From Fereydounia khargensis (Eukaryota; Basidiomycota; Ustilaginomycetes; Urocystidales; Fereydouniaceae): DNA of 64,000 bases. Below the pieces are notes generated by a model that worked only from the letters and a program-made list of their open reading frames with translations, was not told where the DNA came from and made no database searches. The first letter of the stretch is position 1; every line of letters starts with the position of its first letter. Positions 12,140-24,015 of this stretch are shown in pieces. The position numbers were made by a program, and so were the translations under genes. Location of the stretch: NCBI GenBank assembly GCA_026413255.1, contig JAOCZO010000014.1, positions 278,187 through 342,186 of the forward strand, given 5' to 3'.

Positions 12140-14464
12140 ATGTCTGGCCCTTCCAAGAGCATGGATATCCAGGGCGCCTCTGCCTCTCCAAGAGGCGTCC
12201 GCTCTCCCGATCAGCGTGCCTATGGCGACCTCGGTGCTTCTCCCCGTATTCCCAACATTCCTCCCCGCATTGGATCACCCGCTACCAACGGCCTTGAACC
12301 TGCCAGCTATGCTCGCTCTCCCTCACGCTACGATGGCTCCGCCTTCCCTAGCAGCTTCCACCAGCGCAGGCTCCTATCGGAGCCTCCCTCGCGCGACACA
12401 AACTCCATCCCCCCCATGGAGAGCGACGTCTCCACTCCTGTCAACATCAACGACCTCGACAGTCTGCCCATCTCGGACGAACAGAAAGCCAAGATCATTG
12501 AAAGGCATCTCGCCCGCCCAGACGCATCTGGCCTAGTCATCGAGACTCCCAGTCAGGAGGGCGGTGAGAGCCACTTCTCTTTCCCTGCCACTAATAACCA
12601 TGATGATTCGGGAGCAGCTTCCTCAAGACAGAGTGGCTCCTTCTCTACCAGCCAGTCTGACGCTGCGATCGAGGACCAAGACGACGAGGAGTACCGCGGC
12701 CCGCACAACATGCAGGGCGGTGCGATTACTGATGACGTATACCGCTGGGCGCACAAGAATCGTCGTGTCTCCACTAGACGTGCCCGGAGCGAGAGTCTGC
12801 ACCTCCCAAGAACCGCTACCATCGACCCAGAGCTCGATGTACAGGGTATCCGCGAGCCCGGAGGATTCCGTCGTTTCTTTGTACTTGCCCAAGCTGCGGA
12901 GCAGGGACGTCCCGCGCCTAGGGCACTGCGCAGCTTTATTGACTTTCTCAGTCTTTATGGCCACTTTGCTGGAGAGTATCTCGAAGAGGAGGACGAAGAT
13001 GAGGAGGAAGAGGACGAAGACGAGCTCGACGAGGAGAGCCGTGCCATTCCAGGCACCAGCCGCGAGGCGGGTCGTGGTACCAGTGAGGGTTCGCGTCTGC
13101 TGCGTGGCCGACCAGGTGTCTCGCGCTCGGATACGCAAGCTCGAATGCGCAAGGCGAGCCAAGACCGACGACGTGGCGAGGCGAGCATGCTTGATGCCGT
13201 GCTGATGCTGCTCAAATCGTTCGTCGGTACAGGTATCCTGTTCCTCGGCAAGGCCTTCTTCAACGGCGGTCTGCTATTTTCGACCATCACACTGTGTGTG
13301 GTGGCGATCGTGTCGCTCATCTCGTTCTTGCTGCTGGTCAAGACCAACCTCAAGTGCCCTGGCAGTTTCGGTGACATGGGTGGCATTCTGTACGGCGAAA
13401 AGATGCGTTTCGCTATCCTCGCCTCGATCGTTGTCTCTCAGCTGGGTTTTGTCGCGGCATACACGGTGTTTGTCGCGCAAAACATGCAGGCGTTTATCCT
13501 GGCCGTCACGCACTGCAAGACGTACGTGCCCACGGTGTACCTGATCATTGGACAGCTGGTCATCTTTCTGCCGCTCAGTCTGGTGCGAAAGATTGCCAAG
13601 CTGTCCTGGACGGCTCTGGTCGCGGATGCGTTCATCCTGTTTGGGATTGTCTACCTGTTCTACTATGAGATTGGCAAGGTGGCACGTGAGGGTATGGCGG
13701 ACGTGGTCATGTTCAACTCCAAGTCGTTCCCGCTGCTGATTGGCACTGCGGTGTTCACATTCGAGGGAATTGGGCTGATCATCCCCATCACGGAGAGCAT
13801 GAAGGAGCCAGAGCGCTTCCCTGCGGCGCTGACAGGCGTGATGGCTGTTGTGACGGTGCTCTTTGCCTCGGCGGGTGCATTCTCGTACATGGCATTCGGT
13901 AGCAAGATCCAGACGGTGGTGATCACCAACCTGCCGCAAAGCTCGCGATTCGTACAGGCGATGCAGTTCCTTTACAGTCTTGCGATTCTGCTCTCTACCC
14001 CGCTCCAGTTGTTCCCTGCGCTGGCGGTACTGGAGCGAGGACTGTTTACACGGAGCGGCAAGTACAAGTAAGTTGATTCTTGATTCTACTACTCTGTTGG
14101 ATGACACTGAGACTGATCGACACTCGATCTCACACACAGCTGGAAAGTCAAGACGGAAAAGAACCTGTTCCGGTTCCTGGTGGTGGTGGTGTGCGCACTG
14201 ACAGCCTGGGCGGGCGCCAACGATCTAGACAAGTTTGTGAGCCTGATTGGGTCGATTGCGTGCGTGCCGCTGTGCTTTATCTACCCGCCCCTGCTGCACC
14301 TCAAGGGGTGTGCGACGCGGCCGGCGACACGTGCGCTCAACTATGCGCTGTTGGCATTTGGTGTCGTTTGCGTCGTGTTTGCGGGAAGCCAGACAATCCA
14401 GGCCATGCTTGACGACTCTGCGCCTGCGGACGAGCCGGTTTGCAGGCCTCCTTTTCCTCACTAA
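12140..14464 (+). CDS. Vacuolar amino acid transporter, AVT3/AVT4-like
   Basis: Exons 12140-14067 and 14140-14464 (intron 72 bp, GTAAGT...ACACAG, splitting an Asn codon), 750 aa. Residues 1-350 are predicted cytosolic and disordered, Ser/Pro/Arg-rich, with an acidic run near 280-300. From MLDAVLMLLKSFVGTG onwards there are about 11 hydrophobic segments of the AAAP (APC-superfamily) type. GTGILFLGKAF and FTFEGIGLIIPITESM match the AVT3/AVT4/SLC36-like branch, including the TM6-TM7 signature. Family role: proton-coupled export of neutral and basic amino acids from the vacuole, important in starvation. The long N-terminal extension is usual in fungal AVT proteins. The start is supported by a clean CAACACC context before the ATG. 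Confidence 0.88.
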
Positions 14465-14624
14465 CGTTAGTTTCGCTCGTAGAGAACACATTCGCGCAAG
14501 TTGACTGCACGGGCATGAGTGTGTATGTGTGTCCGGATTGATTGATGCGGGACAAAGAGAGATAGGGAGAGAGGGAGAGAGGGAGAGAGGGAAAGCGAAT
14601 CGAGTGTGGCAAGGAAAGGAAAAA

Positions 14625-15764
14625 CTAGGCAGCAGCGACCTTGTGCTTTGGAATAGTCGGGGTTGGACCGGTACTCTGAATAATCTGGAGGACGTACTGT
14701 TTCTCATCGACAAACTGCTCGTCGTCCTTGTCATTGTGAAAGTTGGTGAGGAAAGCGACGAGGCGGTCTCGGTTGCGACGGAGGATGTTTTCAATGACGG
14801 GCGGTTTCTTGGGGTTGGCGACGAATACCTTGAATACGTGGAAGGCTTCAAACTGAATGTTCTTGGATCGGTCGCGGAGGAGGTTCATCATCATTTTGAG
14901 GTTTTCCTCGTGGGAAATGTAGCGAGTCATGATGGAAAAGTTGGTGCGGTCGAGGAGGATCTCGCCGAGGAGTTTGAGTGATTGACGCTTGGTGACATAG
15001 TTGGGTGAGAGGAGGAGGGTGGTGTACATGTCAAAGAAGCGGTCGTAGTTGGCGTCGAGGTACTCGGCGACCATGGCCTTGTGGCGTGTGAGGGTCTCTT
15101 TAAAGTTGGCGAAAGCGTCGCAGGATACGCCAAAGGTGGTCTTTTCAATGTAATCTGGGAAAGTGTAGAACCTGTCCGAGTAGAGGAGCGACTTTGCGAG
15201 TGGCTCGTGGCGGAGCATTTCGCGCAGGATCATGCCCGTGTTGAGGGCGACTTGGGCATTCTCGTAGCCGCGGAGGGCGGAGAAGAGGAGATCGGGCTTG
15301 GTGGTGAGGTACTCGACGGTCGGGGAGCGGGTGCCGATCTGTCTTCGGAGGAGGTTGTTGAAAATCTGGGAGACGTCCTTCTTGGCCTCAAACTCAAAGT
15401 GGGCAATGTGGGATACGAGGAGCTGGAGAATGTCGTGGGCATACACCTCCTGTGCGAGCTGGGCGACCTGTTCTGGCTGGGGCTCGGCGTCGCCGTCGCC
15501 GTAGAGAATGACTTTGATCTGGTAGAGGTCCTTGGACACTTCTTCGCTGGCCTTGCGTCGTGTTTCGGCGGCAGAAGAGGAGGAGGGGGCCCCTGCCGAG
15601 TGTGTTGAGCCAGGTCCAGAAGAGGCACCGGCACTGGCACTGGCACCGGCACTGGCACCGGCGGCAGTGGCAGTTGCAGTGGCATCGAGACGGAGAATGG
15701 CGTCACGGAGGTGACGCACGAGCTCTGGTGGCGTGCGCGCCTTGGACTTGAAGATAAAGTTCAT
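14625..15764 (-). CDS. HYM1: Mo25/Hym1 scaffold protein
   Basis: Single exon, 379 aa. It starts at [20 protein letters not shown], the classical Mo25/CAB39 opening, so the longer upstream frame is rejected. The rest follows Mo25 closely: [45 protein letters not shown] and the C-terminal [14 protein letters not shown]. The one departure is an Ala/Ser/Gly-rich insert at about 28-65. Family role: a helical-repeat scaffold that activates Ste20/GCK-type kinases and, with Cbk1/Orb6 (RAM network), controls polarity and cell separation. It is tail to tail with the AVT gene (160 bp) and divergent from TGS1. Confidence 0.95.
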   Translation of the reverse strand: MNFIFKSKARTPPELVRHLRDAILRLDATATATAAGASAGASASAGASSGPGSTHSAGAPSSSSAAETRRKASEEVSKDLYQIKVILYGDGDAEPQPEQVAQLAQEVYAHDILQLLVSHIAHFEFEAKKDVSQIFNNLLRRQIGTRSPTVEYLTTKPDLLFSALRGYENAQVALNTGMILREMLRHEPLAKSLLYSDRFYTFPDYIEKTTFGVSCDAFANFKETLTRHKAMVAEYLDANYDRFFDMYTTLLLSPNYVTKRQSLKLLGEILLDRTNFSIMTRYISHEENLKMMMNLLRDRSKNIQFEAFHVFKVFVANPKKPPVIENILRRNRDRLVAFLTNFHNDKDDEQFVDEKQYVLQIIQSTGPTPTIPKHKVAAA

Positions 15765-15904
15765 CGCTTCTCGTAGTCGTTTTCGTTTTCGTTCTCGTTC
15801 GCGTAGTTGGTGGTTGTTGGTGATGGTGTGGTAGGTGTTGTTCTTGTTGTTTGTGGGCTGACAGGCCCCCACACACACCAAAAGGGGGTTGGGACTGCCT
15901 GTCC

Positions 15905-15905
15905 G

Positions 15906-15945
<40 letters not shown>
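15905..15945. repeat. (GCCT)10 microsatellite
   Basis: The longest of the GCCT/CAGG tracts in this window, located in the Mo25 upstream region. Confidence 0.95.
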
Positions 15946-16156
15946 ACTCTGCCTTGCCTCCAAAAAGCCCCTGAAATTGTCGAATCCACACGCGCTCGTG
16001 CATGTATTGTCCGTGTGTGTGTGGTCTGTTCGCAGCCACAGCGGGCGCCTTTTCTTTTTCTTTTCTCGTCCGGGAAGTGTGCAGTGCCTCTGTTGGTTCC
16101 CACGCGACAAGATTCAGTCAGCAAAGAAAGCTAGAGCTCAACCCTGCTTGGCCTGA

Positions 16157-16181
16157 CCTAGCCTAGCCTAGCCTAGCCTAG
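16157..16181. repeat. (CCTAG)5 pentanucleotide repeat
   Basis: Five perfect CCTAG units 37 bp before the TGS1 start codon. Confidence 0.95.
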
Positions 16182-16217
16182 CCTGCCTCCACCGTACAGT
16201 ACCGTAATCGTATCGGA

Positions 16218-17105
16218 ATGGCCCGCAAACGCAAGCGGCCGAGTCCGAGTAGGAGTAGCAGCGACGCCAATGCCACCACCGACACCCGTGACGGCGACGG
16301 CGAGACGAGTCGCGCGCAATGGCACGCGGTGCGCCGAGCGACAAACGCCCTCACCCGGCTGAGCGACATGCCCACCAGCCTGCACAAGTACTGGCGGCAG
16401 CGGCACACGCTCTTCTCCCTGTTCAGCGCCGGCATCCTGCTCGACGAGCAGTCCTGGTACTCGGTCACGCCCGAGGCTATCGCCGCCCGCATCGCCAAGC
16501 GCTGCGCCGCCACCACCGCCCTCGACGCCTTCTGCGGCGCCGGCGGCAACGCCATCCAGCTCGCCATGACTTGCCAACACGTCGTCGCGCTCGACATTGA
16601 TCCCAACAAGATCGCCCTCGCAAAGCACAATGCCGCCCTCTACGGCGTCCAGGACCGCATCACCTTTATCACCGCCGACTTTGTACACTTTGCCCACGCC
16701 CACCCCTTGCCCGAGTACGACGTCGTCTTCCTCTCCCCGCCATGGGGCGGCGTAGACTACCACAAACACACGCAATCCTACGACCTAGCCCAACTCGCCC
16801 CTCTTCCTGGCACACAACTCTTTGCTCTCGCCCGCACTCTCTCCAACAACATTGCCTTCTACCTCCCCCGCAACGTCCGTCTCGACCAGGTCGCCAACCT
16901 CGACCCTGACAACAAGGTAGACGTAGAGTACCAGTATCTCGCTCACAAACTCTCCGCCATCACCGTCTACTATGGCAACCTGGTCACTGACTGGGACCCA
17001 GATACCGACGACTGGCGATCATCTCGCTCAACCCCTGACCCTGACCCTGACCCTGACCCTGACCCTGCCCACCAAGAGCAAGATTACATCTCACTTGTAT
17101 ACTAG
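16218..17105 (+). CDS. TGS1: Trimethylguanosine synthase Tgs1
   Basis: Single exon, 295 aa. A basic N-terminus (ARKRKRPSPSR) precedes the catalytic domain. LHKYWRQRHTLFSLFSAGILLDEQSWYSVTPE is read as the conserved Tgs1 entry helix and substrate loop. LDAFCGAGGNAIQLA is the SAM-binding motif I, VVALDIDPNKIALAKHNA is motif II, and FLSPPWGG is the catalytic motif IV. Reaction: two SAM-dependent N2 methylations turning m7G caps of snRNAs and snoRNAs into the 2,2,7-trimethyl form, in nucleolus and Cajal-like bodies. The C-terminus carries a DPDPDPDP run from a GACCCT hexanucleotide repeat (about 17034-17068), outside the fold. It is tail to tail with the next gene (54 bp). Confidence 0.95.
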   Translation: MARKRKRPSPSRSSSDANATTDTRDGDGETSRAQWHAVRRATNALTRLSDMPTSLHKYWRQRHTLFSLFSAGILLDEQSWYSVTPEAIAARIAKRCAATTALDAFCGAGGNAIQLAMTCQHVVALDIDPNKIALAKHNAALYGVQDRITFITADFVHFAHAHPLPEYDVVFLSPPWGGVDYHKHTQSYDLAQLAPLPGTQLFALARTLSNNIAFYLPRNVRLDQVANLDPDNKVDVEYQYLAHKLSAITVYYGNLVTDWDPDTDDWRSSRSTPDPDPDPDPDPAHQEQDYISLVY

Positions 17106-17159
17106 ACCACAAGACAGTCAGTCAATCCAACACTAATGTACAATTCTTCAATATCAAAC

Positions 17160-19800
17160 TTAGATGCCATCCATCCACGCCGCAATACGCCGCCACGTCT
17201 GGCTCCGCTCGGGCTCAAACCAGTTGAACAGCAGATAGTCGTGGATCGCATCCCGCACCTCGTCCAGCACCACCTCCCGATCCTCTCGCTCCGACTCTTC
17301 CTCCACCTGCACCGCCGCCCGCGACTCGGTTCGCGATCCCGATCCCGATCCTGATCCTAGCGATCCTCGTCCACCTTTACCTTCCTCCGCCCCCTCCTTG
17401 TCCCTGTCTGGCTCCGCTGCAGAGACCGTGATCGTAGGTGCTCCTGTGCCGCTCGTCTGCTCGACATTCACCTTGGCCGTCCTTGCCTCGCCTCCCTCGA
17501 CTTTGACCGGTAGCTCTACCGCTGGCGAGCCCTCGCTCTCACCCTCATCCGACACAATCGTGCGCCATTCAGACAGTGGCGTCGACACGGCGCTCTGCAC
17601 AAAGCTCATGTCCTTGGGGCGAGGATAGTCGAACCGTGCCGCCAGTCCAACAGCATCCAGATCCTCGCTCAGCTTGTCGCCGCTGTATCGCGGCCGACCA
17701 CGTTTGGTACCTGCAGCGAGGCGGTGCGCTAGAGTCAGGTGCTGGTCGTGCGAAATCTCTGCACTTCCGCTCGTAATGTAAATATGCTTGGGAAAACCCT
17801 CGAATCCCCAGTGCGGCGGCTTGCCCCCCTTCTCCGGCGCAAGCTGCAGCGAGATGCTCGACAGGTACGGGTTGCGGTACGTCTCGCGCGCAGCAAGGTT
17901 GCCCAGGAACGCCGAAACCGCCGTGTTGCGGAATGCCAGACTCGGCGAGATAATGTCAGAATTCTTGTTCATGTACACGGACGACATGAGGTTCGGCGCA
18001 CCCGTCGGCCCGCTGTGTGAGCGCGACACGTCCGCCCATGGTGAAAGGAGGAGCAACGCGCCTGGCATGCGCTCCACCTCTTCGTCTCGTAGATATCGGC
18101 AGAGTGCCAGCGCCAGATTGCCTCCGGCGCTGTCGCCGGCAATCACGATCCGATCAGGATCAAAGCCACACACACGCACCAGGTACAGGTAGCCGGCAAG
18201 TGCATCCAAAAGTGCCGCAGGGTAGCTACCTGCCTTGGGTTTCCCTGGTACACAGAGACGGTAGTCCAGACTGAACGAACGTTGCAGCCTGCCAGCACTC
18301 GGCTGTTCCGCATAGTCGGCCGTCGATGTTTCCGCCTCGCCCTTGGTGGTCCGCTTGGATGGCTTGGCCTCGTCTGCTGCATTGTTGCTAGAGCTGGATG
18401 AAGACTCCGGATCGGAATACTGTCGACTTTGGTAGATCTCGTCCATGTACCGCAATGCTTGCGTGTTGACTGCCGCAGTGACATCCTTTTCGTGTGCGGT
18501 TCCAATCTGTGGTCTTGCTTGTCAGTAAATATGCTTAATGTAGAAGACACATCGTAAGTCTACTCACCCAGTAGGCGCCACCATGGAGATGGTACATGAC
18601 CTTTTCTCCGGGCGCGGCTCTACGACCAACGCCGCCTTGGTTCTGACAGTCGCCATACCAAAAGCCGCAAGTCCTAGTCGCAGAAATCCCCTGTGCCTTG
18701 CGTGCTCGGGCGATCTCTCCGCGGATCTCGTACTCGGGTACTGGGTCGACCCAAACAAACTTGGAGCGCACCGTCTTGGAATGTGGCACTTCCTTGGCAA
18801 GGTCACGGCCGAGGTTTGTGTGAGTGCGGAAGGTGAGCTTGGTGCCATGGCGGAAGAGGTTGATCATGGTAGCCTTCTTCCACGACCAGTTGCGACGGGC
18901 TCGCTTGGAGGGCACAGCATTGGTGACGGACCACTTGGGAAGATGGTACAACCCAATGGCGAGACCAAAGTAGGCATAGTACATGTACTTGTACGGATGC
19001 TTTGCCCAGATGGGGCACTCTTGGTTGAATTCAGACTCGTGTCCAGCACCTTGGAGAGGAAAGTCCTTGATCGGAATCGGGATCTTGGGTAGTGCAAGCT
19101 TATCGGTCAGCTGCGCGGGGACGGAGAGCCTGGGTATTGACAGGCGTCCAAAGCTGGCGGAGGATCGGGCCTGATGAGGACTGTGACTGCGGGCCCTTTG
19201 AGGTGCGGCCTTATCGTGATGGGATCGTGGTCTACCGCGACTGTCGTTACGAGAGAGGCCATCACGAGGCGAGGGGATGTCCGGGTTAGACTGCTCAAAG
19301 TCTCGCAGAGCAGCTTCTTGCGCTCGGTCCATCTCTTCCACGTTGCGCATCTGTTTCTCCTTGATGGCCTGCAGTGACTCGTCCTCGTCCTCGTCCTCGT
19401 CCTCGTCACCATTGCGATCCTCGTCGTTTTGCTGAAAAGACTGAGCCACATCGACCCAATCGTCTTGCTCGTGGGTCACGGACTGGCTACGTCGAGTGGA
19501 GCGCCTGGCAGATCTAGAGCGCGACTTGGAGAGCCGGAGACCGGCAAGGCGGAGAGATGGTCCGTCAACCTTTACACCTGGCTTGGTAGATGTCGGAGAG
19601 GTAGGGCTGGAGAGCGACTCGGAGAGATATTTGTGAGCATTGATGGAGGTGACGATACCTTGGTCGTGCTCTGGTATTGTCTGTCGGGGATCTGAGGCGA
19701 GAAAAGAGTCGAACTTTTCGCCAGGGATGGTGTGGATCGAAGGTCGTCCAGCCGGACGGGGCGGCAGCTTGGAAGAGGAAGCGGTAGATGATGATGGCAT
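17160..19800 (-). CDS. Alpha/beta hydrolase-3 domain protein (HSL-like)
   Basis: Exons 19800-18568 and 18506-17160 (intron 61 bp, GTGAGTA...CACAG, phase 0), 859 aa. The N-terminal half (1-300) is disordered with an Arg/Ser-rich block and a DEDEDEDED run. A hydrophobic stretch near 325 (YMYYAYFGLAIGLYHLP) may anchor it in a membrane. The hydrolase core has the oxyanion motif YHLHGGAYW at the exon junction and the nucleophile elbow IVIAGDSAGGNLALAL (Ser about 533), both typical of hormone-sensitive-lipase-like esterases. I do not see the usual C-terminal Gly-x-x-His of the triad; FDYPRPKDMSFV occupies its expected place, so activity is uncertain. The last 110 residues are a low-complexity tail. 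Likely a membrane-associated lipase or esterase; substrate unknown. Confidence 0.8.
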
Positions 19801-20888
19801 AGTGACCGTCTGTGTTGTTGTAGATGCAGATGCAGACTTTTCAGCTGTAGAAATATGGCGAGAGGAAAAGAGCAGCAAGTCTATGGGATGGGTGTGATAA
19901 GTAAGCAAGGCAAGGCGAGGCAAGGCAAGGCCCAAGCCAAGCAGGTCCAAAATCTGGCCGTGTGGTCTATGAATGCGTAGCAGTAATGTCGGAGCCTGAT
20001 GATGGGTGGCGTCGTGTGGCGAATAGAGGCGATATATCCGAAAGAGAACGGGGTCAGGAATGGTCAGGAATGCTGGGGTGGGTTTGTATGGGAAGGAAGA
20101 TAGGAGGCCCGAGTGGAGCCAAATGGAAGAACTGAGCAGCGAGCCGCGCCGAGTGGAGGGGGACCAGGCCAGAATGGGGTGACTTGGCAGGCCAGGCGAA
20201 ACCGGGCGACGTGCCGGCTGGCTGGCCTTGCCTGGGCTGCCGAATGCGAAAACCAAAGCGGTGCGGTGCGGTGCGGTGCGGTGCGTGACAGACAGACAGA
20301 CAGTGCAGTAGTAGTGCGCCTGTGTTTCAATCGACCTCCCTCCACTTGGTCTCGCCCCAAGCCGAATTTCCATTCTTCCAACTCTAAGTAAGTTACTCTA
20401 CTTTTTCTCTCGCAAAATCACACCACACTCTCCCTGTCTCGGCATGCTCCGCCATGCCGTTCTTACGGCAGCCCTTAGCACACCAACACGCGTGGGGGCG
20501 ACAGACAGACAGAGACAAAGATGGAGACACAGACGGGTCGGCTGGCAAGGCAGGGCAGGGCAGGTTAGGGCAGGGTTGCCTCCCTCAAGGGTTCTCCCCT
20601 TCTCGGCTCTCTAACCGGCAACGTGTCTGGGCCGCCCCTCACTCGACACACGCAGTATGACGTTTCCTACGCATCTCCCACGCGGCTCGGATCTCGGCGC
20701 ACATGCCCACAACCCGCGACCCTCAAGCCAATCAACACCACTAGCCCCACGCATACGAGCTACAGCACTGTACTGTACTGTACAGTCTGTGGTGTACCTG
20801 CAGACCCTCTGCACACTTGCACACATACAGACATGGACATAGCGAATGCAGCACAGTATTGTAGTCTACTCGTGTATGATGTATTGCA
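19801..20888. other. Gene-free region between hydrolase and UBP8
   Basis: This holds the hydrolase promoter and about 500 bp downstream of UBP8. It contains (GCGGT)n and (GACA)n repeats at 20259-20301 and a GTACTGTACTGTACAG block at about 20768-20783. No coding frame is convincing. Confidence 0.6.
20259..20301. repeat. (GCGGT)n followed by (GACA)n
   Basis: Five GCGGT/GTGCG units run directly into a GACA tract. A short GCGGT run of the same type recurs near 52447 in another promoter. Confidence 0.9.
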
Positions 20889-22967
20889 TCAGCGACCAGC
20901 CACATTTTTGAGACTTCGCCGCTTGTAGCACAACTGATACGCGCGCGCACCAAGCACATCGCCCAGCTTGGCTGGCGTCACCTTGTCGTCGTCAAACCGA
21001 TACCACTGTTCACGCCACTTGGAAAAGTTGGTGTAGTGTCCCGTGTTCATCGATCCCTCGTGCACCACCACCGTGAAGAGGTCATACAGATACGCCCTGT
21101 TGTCCAATCCCATGGTCAGATTCTCTGTTGCTGTCCATCAGCATCAGCAGTACCGCCAACACAACTCACTCTGGGTCCGGGTTCAGGCTGGCTGGGTCGT
21201 TCCGCACCACTGCTGTGGAAAACTCCCGCATGTCGAGCACCAGTGGGAACCGAACACGAGTGTCAATCTTGATTGCCGACGAATTGTGCTCAAAGCGCTG
21301 CAAGACAAGACGAGCGGTAGCCGTCAGCGTCAAGTTATCATCACAGCAGGTCCAAACTCACCTTTAGCTGGATACAAAGCACAGGAGGTAGTCGGCACAG
21401 ACTCAGCTGCTTGGTTGCTGTCGACATGCCTCCACAGGTGCTACATGTGTAGTCATCGTTGCCTAGCTTTTCCGTCGAGCAGTATCTGTGGACCAGCGCG
21501 CCAAAGGTCAGTTGGTTGCATCCCAACTATCACAAAGTAACGCGTAGCTCACCTCTGCAAGCAGATTGTCAGGTGCTGCTCCTCTTCTGTGCCTTCGCGC
21601 TCAGACGTGACCTTTTTCAGCTCGTCCTTCTTGTTCTTTGCCTTGTTCTTCTTCGAACTAGCATCATGGCCGTCGGCCAAGCTGTCTTTCCTGCGCATCG
21701 ATTCGGGCCGGACATCCAAGCTGAGGTCCAGCATGGGGTCCTTGGTCGAGTTGACTTTGCCGCACCGTTGACACGTGACGTCGCTCTGCAGTTGTCCCGA
21801 AAAGGTACGGTGCACCACGCAGGGACACGACGCAACGCTCCCTACCAGCGGTGTGCCCTCCTCGGAGGAGGATCCAGAGCCAGTACCCGAACCCTCATAG
21901 TGGTCAAATAGCACGTTACAAATGTTGCCATCCTCATAGGGGAACGATGGTAGCCGCGTCCGTTCGAGTGAGCGTGATGTCAGGGCAGCATGCACTCCGT
22001 TGAGAGCACTGATGAACAGCTCATGCGCGTCATGCTGTCCCGCTTGCGAAAGCTCGGATGAGCTCTGGTCGATCCACATGCAGTACAGGAACGAAGTCGG
22101 TCCATGAGGGCCTTTGTCTGGCGTATTGGAGAAGAACTAGCGGATGTTTAAGAGGGTTCACAAGGTCAGCGTCCTAGCACAATTCCGCGAAAACAAAGCG
22201 CACTTACCACAGAAAAGATCTTGTCCATCTCGCACGCCAGACAGGCACGCGATCCGGCACAAAGGGCGGTGTTATGACGGTCACTGAGAAAGTAGTTTCG
22301 TAGTAGCGGGTTGTGCAAGAAAGCCTGGATGATGACGTTCATAAAGCAGGTGGCACCCATGTTGCGCAGTCCTCTTGGTGACCGACATGGTAGACCGGAA
22401 TCAGTGTCTATGAGTGGGAGCTTTGCTGTCGGTCGGGCCGAGTCGAGTGAGCATGGGTGGCAGCAGGTGAGGGGCGATGGTGAGTCAACATACCAAAGCT
22501 GCTGGTGCGTGGGCCGGGCACGTTGCCTTTGCTGGTGGACGCAACTCTCCCGCGTTCCCTTTGCTGGACAGTATCAAATGTGGCGTCCAGCACAATGTCG
22601 TTGCACCCGCCGCAGAAGAGCGTGCCATGGATGATATCGAAAGCTGTGTGTGTGATGTAGATGGGATGCACAATTCTGCTGTTAGCCGCATTCACGTCGA
22701 CATCCAGGAAAGTGGCACTCACCAAAGCTATGTCCTTGTGACCGGAGGTGCTGGACAATGTGAGCACGGCCCTTGCTGTTGTTCTCGTCGGCCACAAAGC
22801 AGCCGGTGAAGGCGCAATCGAGGCAGATGAAGGGACGATGCAGTTCGATCTCACACTCGCCGCAGGTAGGGTAGTTGAGCTGTTGTTTGTGAGATGCGAA
22901 GAGATGTATCGTCAGTGTCTGCCATCAAGATGCTTGAGGTGTGTCAGTCTTACCTTTCGCCTCTTGG

Positions 22968-23007
<40 letters not shown>

Positions 23008-23256
23008 CTGTTTTGGCTGTTGCTCTTCGGTGCCCTCGCTGTCTTCTACCTGGATGATTCCCTGCCGGATCTGAGCACCCCACCTGAGGCCCGCTACGTA
23101 TCGCCTGAGAGCGGCTTTTGCCTCGGGTGGGAGACGGGCGCTGCTGCCATTGGTGTTGATGTCAGCATCGTCGTTCTCGGATTTGATAGAGACCTTGTCG
23201 GTGCCGAGCTTGAGCTTGTCCTCGAGGTGTGGACATCCAGCTGGAAGGCTCCGCAT
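20889..23256 (-). CDS. UBP8: SAGA deubiquitinase Ubp8
   Basis: Eight exons on the minus strand: 23256-22954, 22879-22723, 22643-22494, 22425-22208, 22136-21553, 21485-21362, 21297-21170, 21096-20889; 623 aa, all introns GT-AG and frame-consistent. A ZnF-UBP domain comes first: CPH at residues 8-10, then TCGECE, ICLDCAFTGC and FCGGCND. The USP core follows: Cys box LRNMGATCFMN (catalytic Cys about 230), QHDAHE box, the zinc-ribbon Cys pairs VTCQRCGK and YTCSTCGG, and His box VHEGSMNTGHY (His about 575) with a terminal GARAYQLCY. Family role: removes ubiquitin from histone H2B within SAGA. Unusual are an Asn-Gly repeat inside the zinc finger and a Lys/Asp-rich insert in the core. It is divergent from NC2-alpha. 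Confidence 0.9.
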
Positions 23257-24015
23257 CGCCAGGGAAGCGTGAGCCAGGGTTGGTCGGGTTGGCGGTGGGA
23301 GGGTGTGAGAAAAAAGCGGGGTGAGAGGATGTCTGATTTCGATTCTAGTCCTGGTACTGTATGGTGAGGAAAGTGTGTACGGTCCGCCATGTAAATTGTG
23401 TATGGATGTGCATTCTGGACGCTCTCGCCGGGCCTCGCTAAGGGTTTGGCTTGTCGGCCTGTTGGCTTGTTGGCTTGGGTCGGGGCTCAATCAGAAGGGC
23501 TTTGCGGCGGGTCGTTACTGCAAGTTCGTTGGTTTTGCATACGCGCATCATTCCTAGTACTCCCGCTACTGCACCTGCTCAGGCACTACTGTATCTCTCT
23601 GCTCATTCCCGCTTCATCATAGTCACACTCGTTATTCCACATCCATGCATGTGGTAAAGGGAGCGATTGTTTACCTTTGCCATCATTGCTCCTCCTCCTC
23701 GAGTGTAATGTGTGGGATGACCCTGTGTACAGTATTTGTCTGTATTCATTCCTCTTTAAATCCTCCCGCACCCCCGTCTAGCTTTTTTGAATTTTGTAAT
23801 TACAGCACACCCAAAGCTCGGGTTTACTGCATTGGTTTGACGCGGATCCTTTCTGGCTGGTCCGCACGGAAAAAGTGACGGATGGCTGGCCCCCCTGGCT
23901 GTTGCACACCACACATTTCATCTTCAGCACCACCACCATCTCGTCGCTATTCGCCCGCTCACCCATTCTCCCGCTAGTCTAGTGCGACCGTCATATAACA
24001 ACTACAAGAGTCAAG
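23257..24015. promoter_or_regulatory. Divergent UBP8/NC2-alpha promoter
   Basis: A 759-bp interval between two transcription-factor genes. TACTGTA-like elements lie near 23350, 23588 and 23728. No coding frame is supported. Confidence 0.55.

Larger units (their letters stand above)
15765..16217. promoter_or_regulatory. Divergent Mo25/TGS1 promoter
   Basis: A 453-bp shared promoter carrying (GCCT)10 at 15905-15945, (CCTAG)5 at 16157-16181 and a GTACAGTACCGTA element just before TGS1 (about 16194-16206). Confidence 0.7.

Noticed and set aside
17034-17068. GACCCT repeat at the end of TGS1 considered as an internal telomere-like tract
   Set aside because: The unit is CCTGAC/GACCCT, not CCCTAA, and it is translated in frame as Asp-Pro; it is a coding microsatellite.
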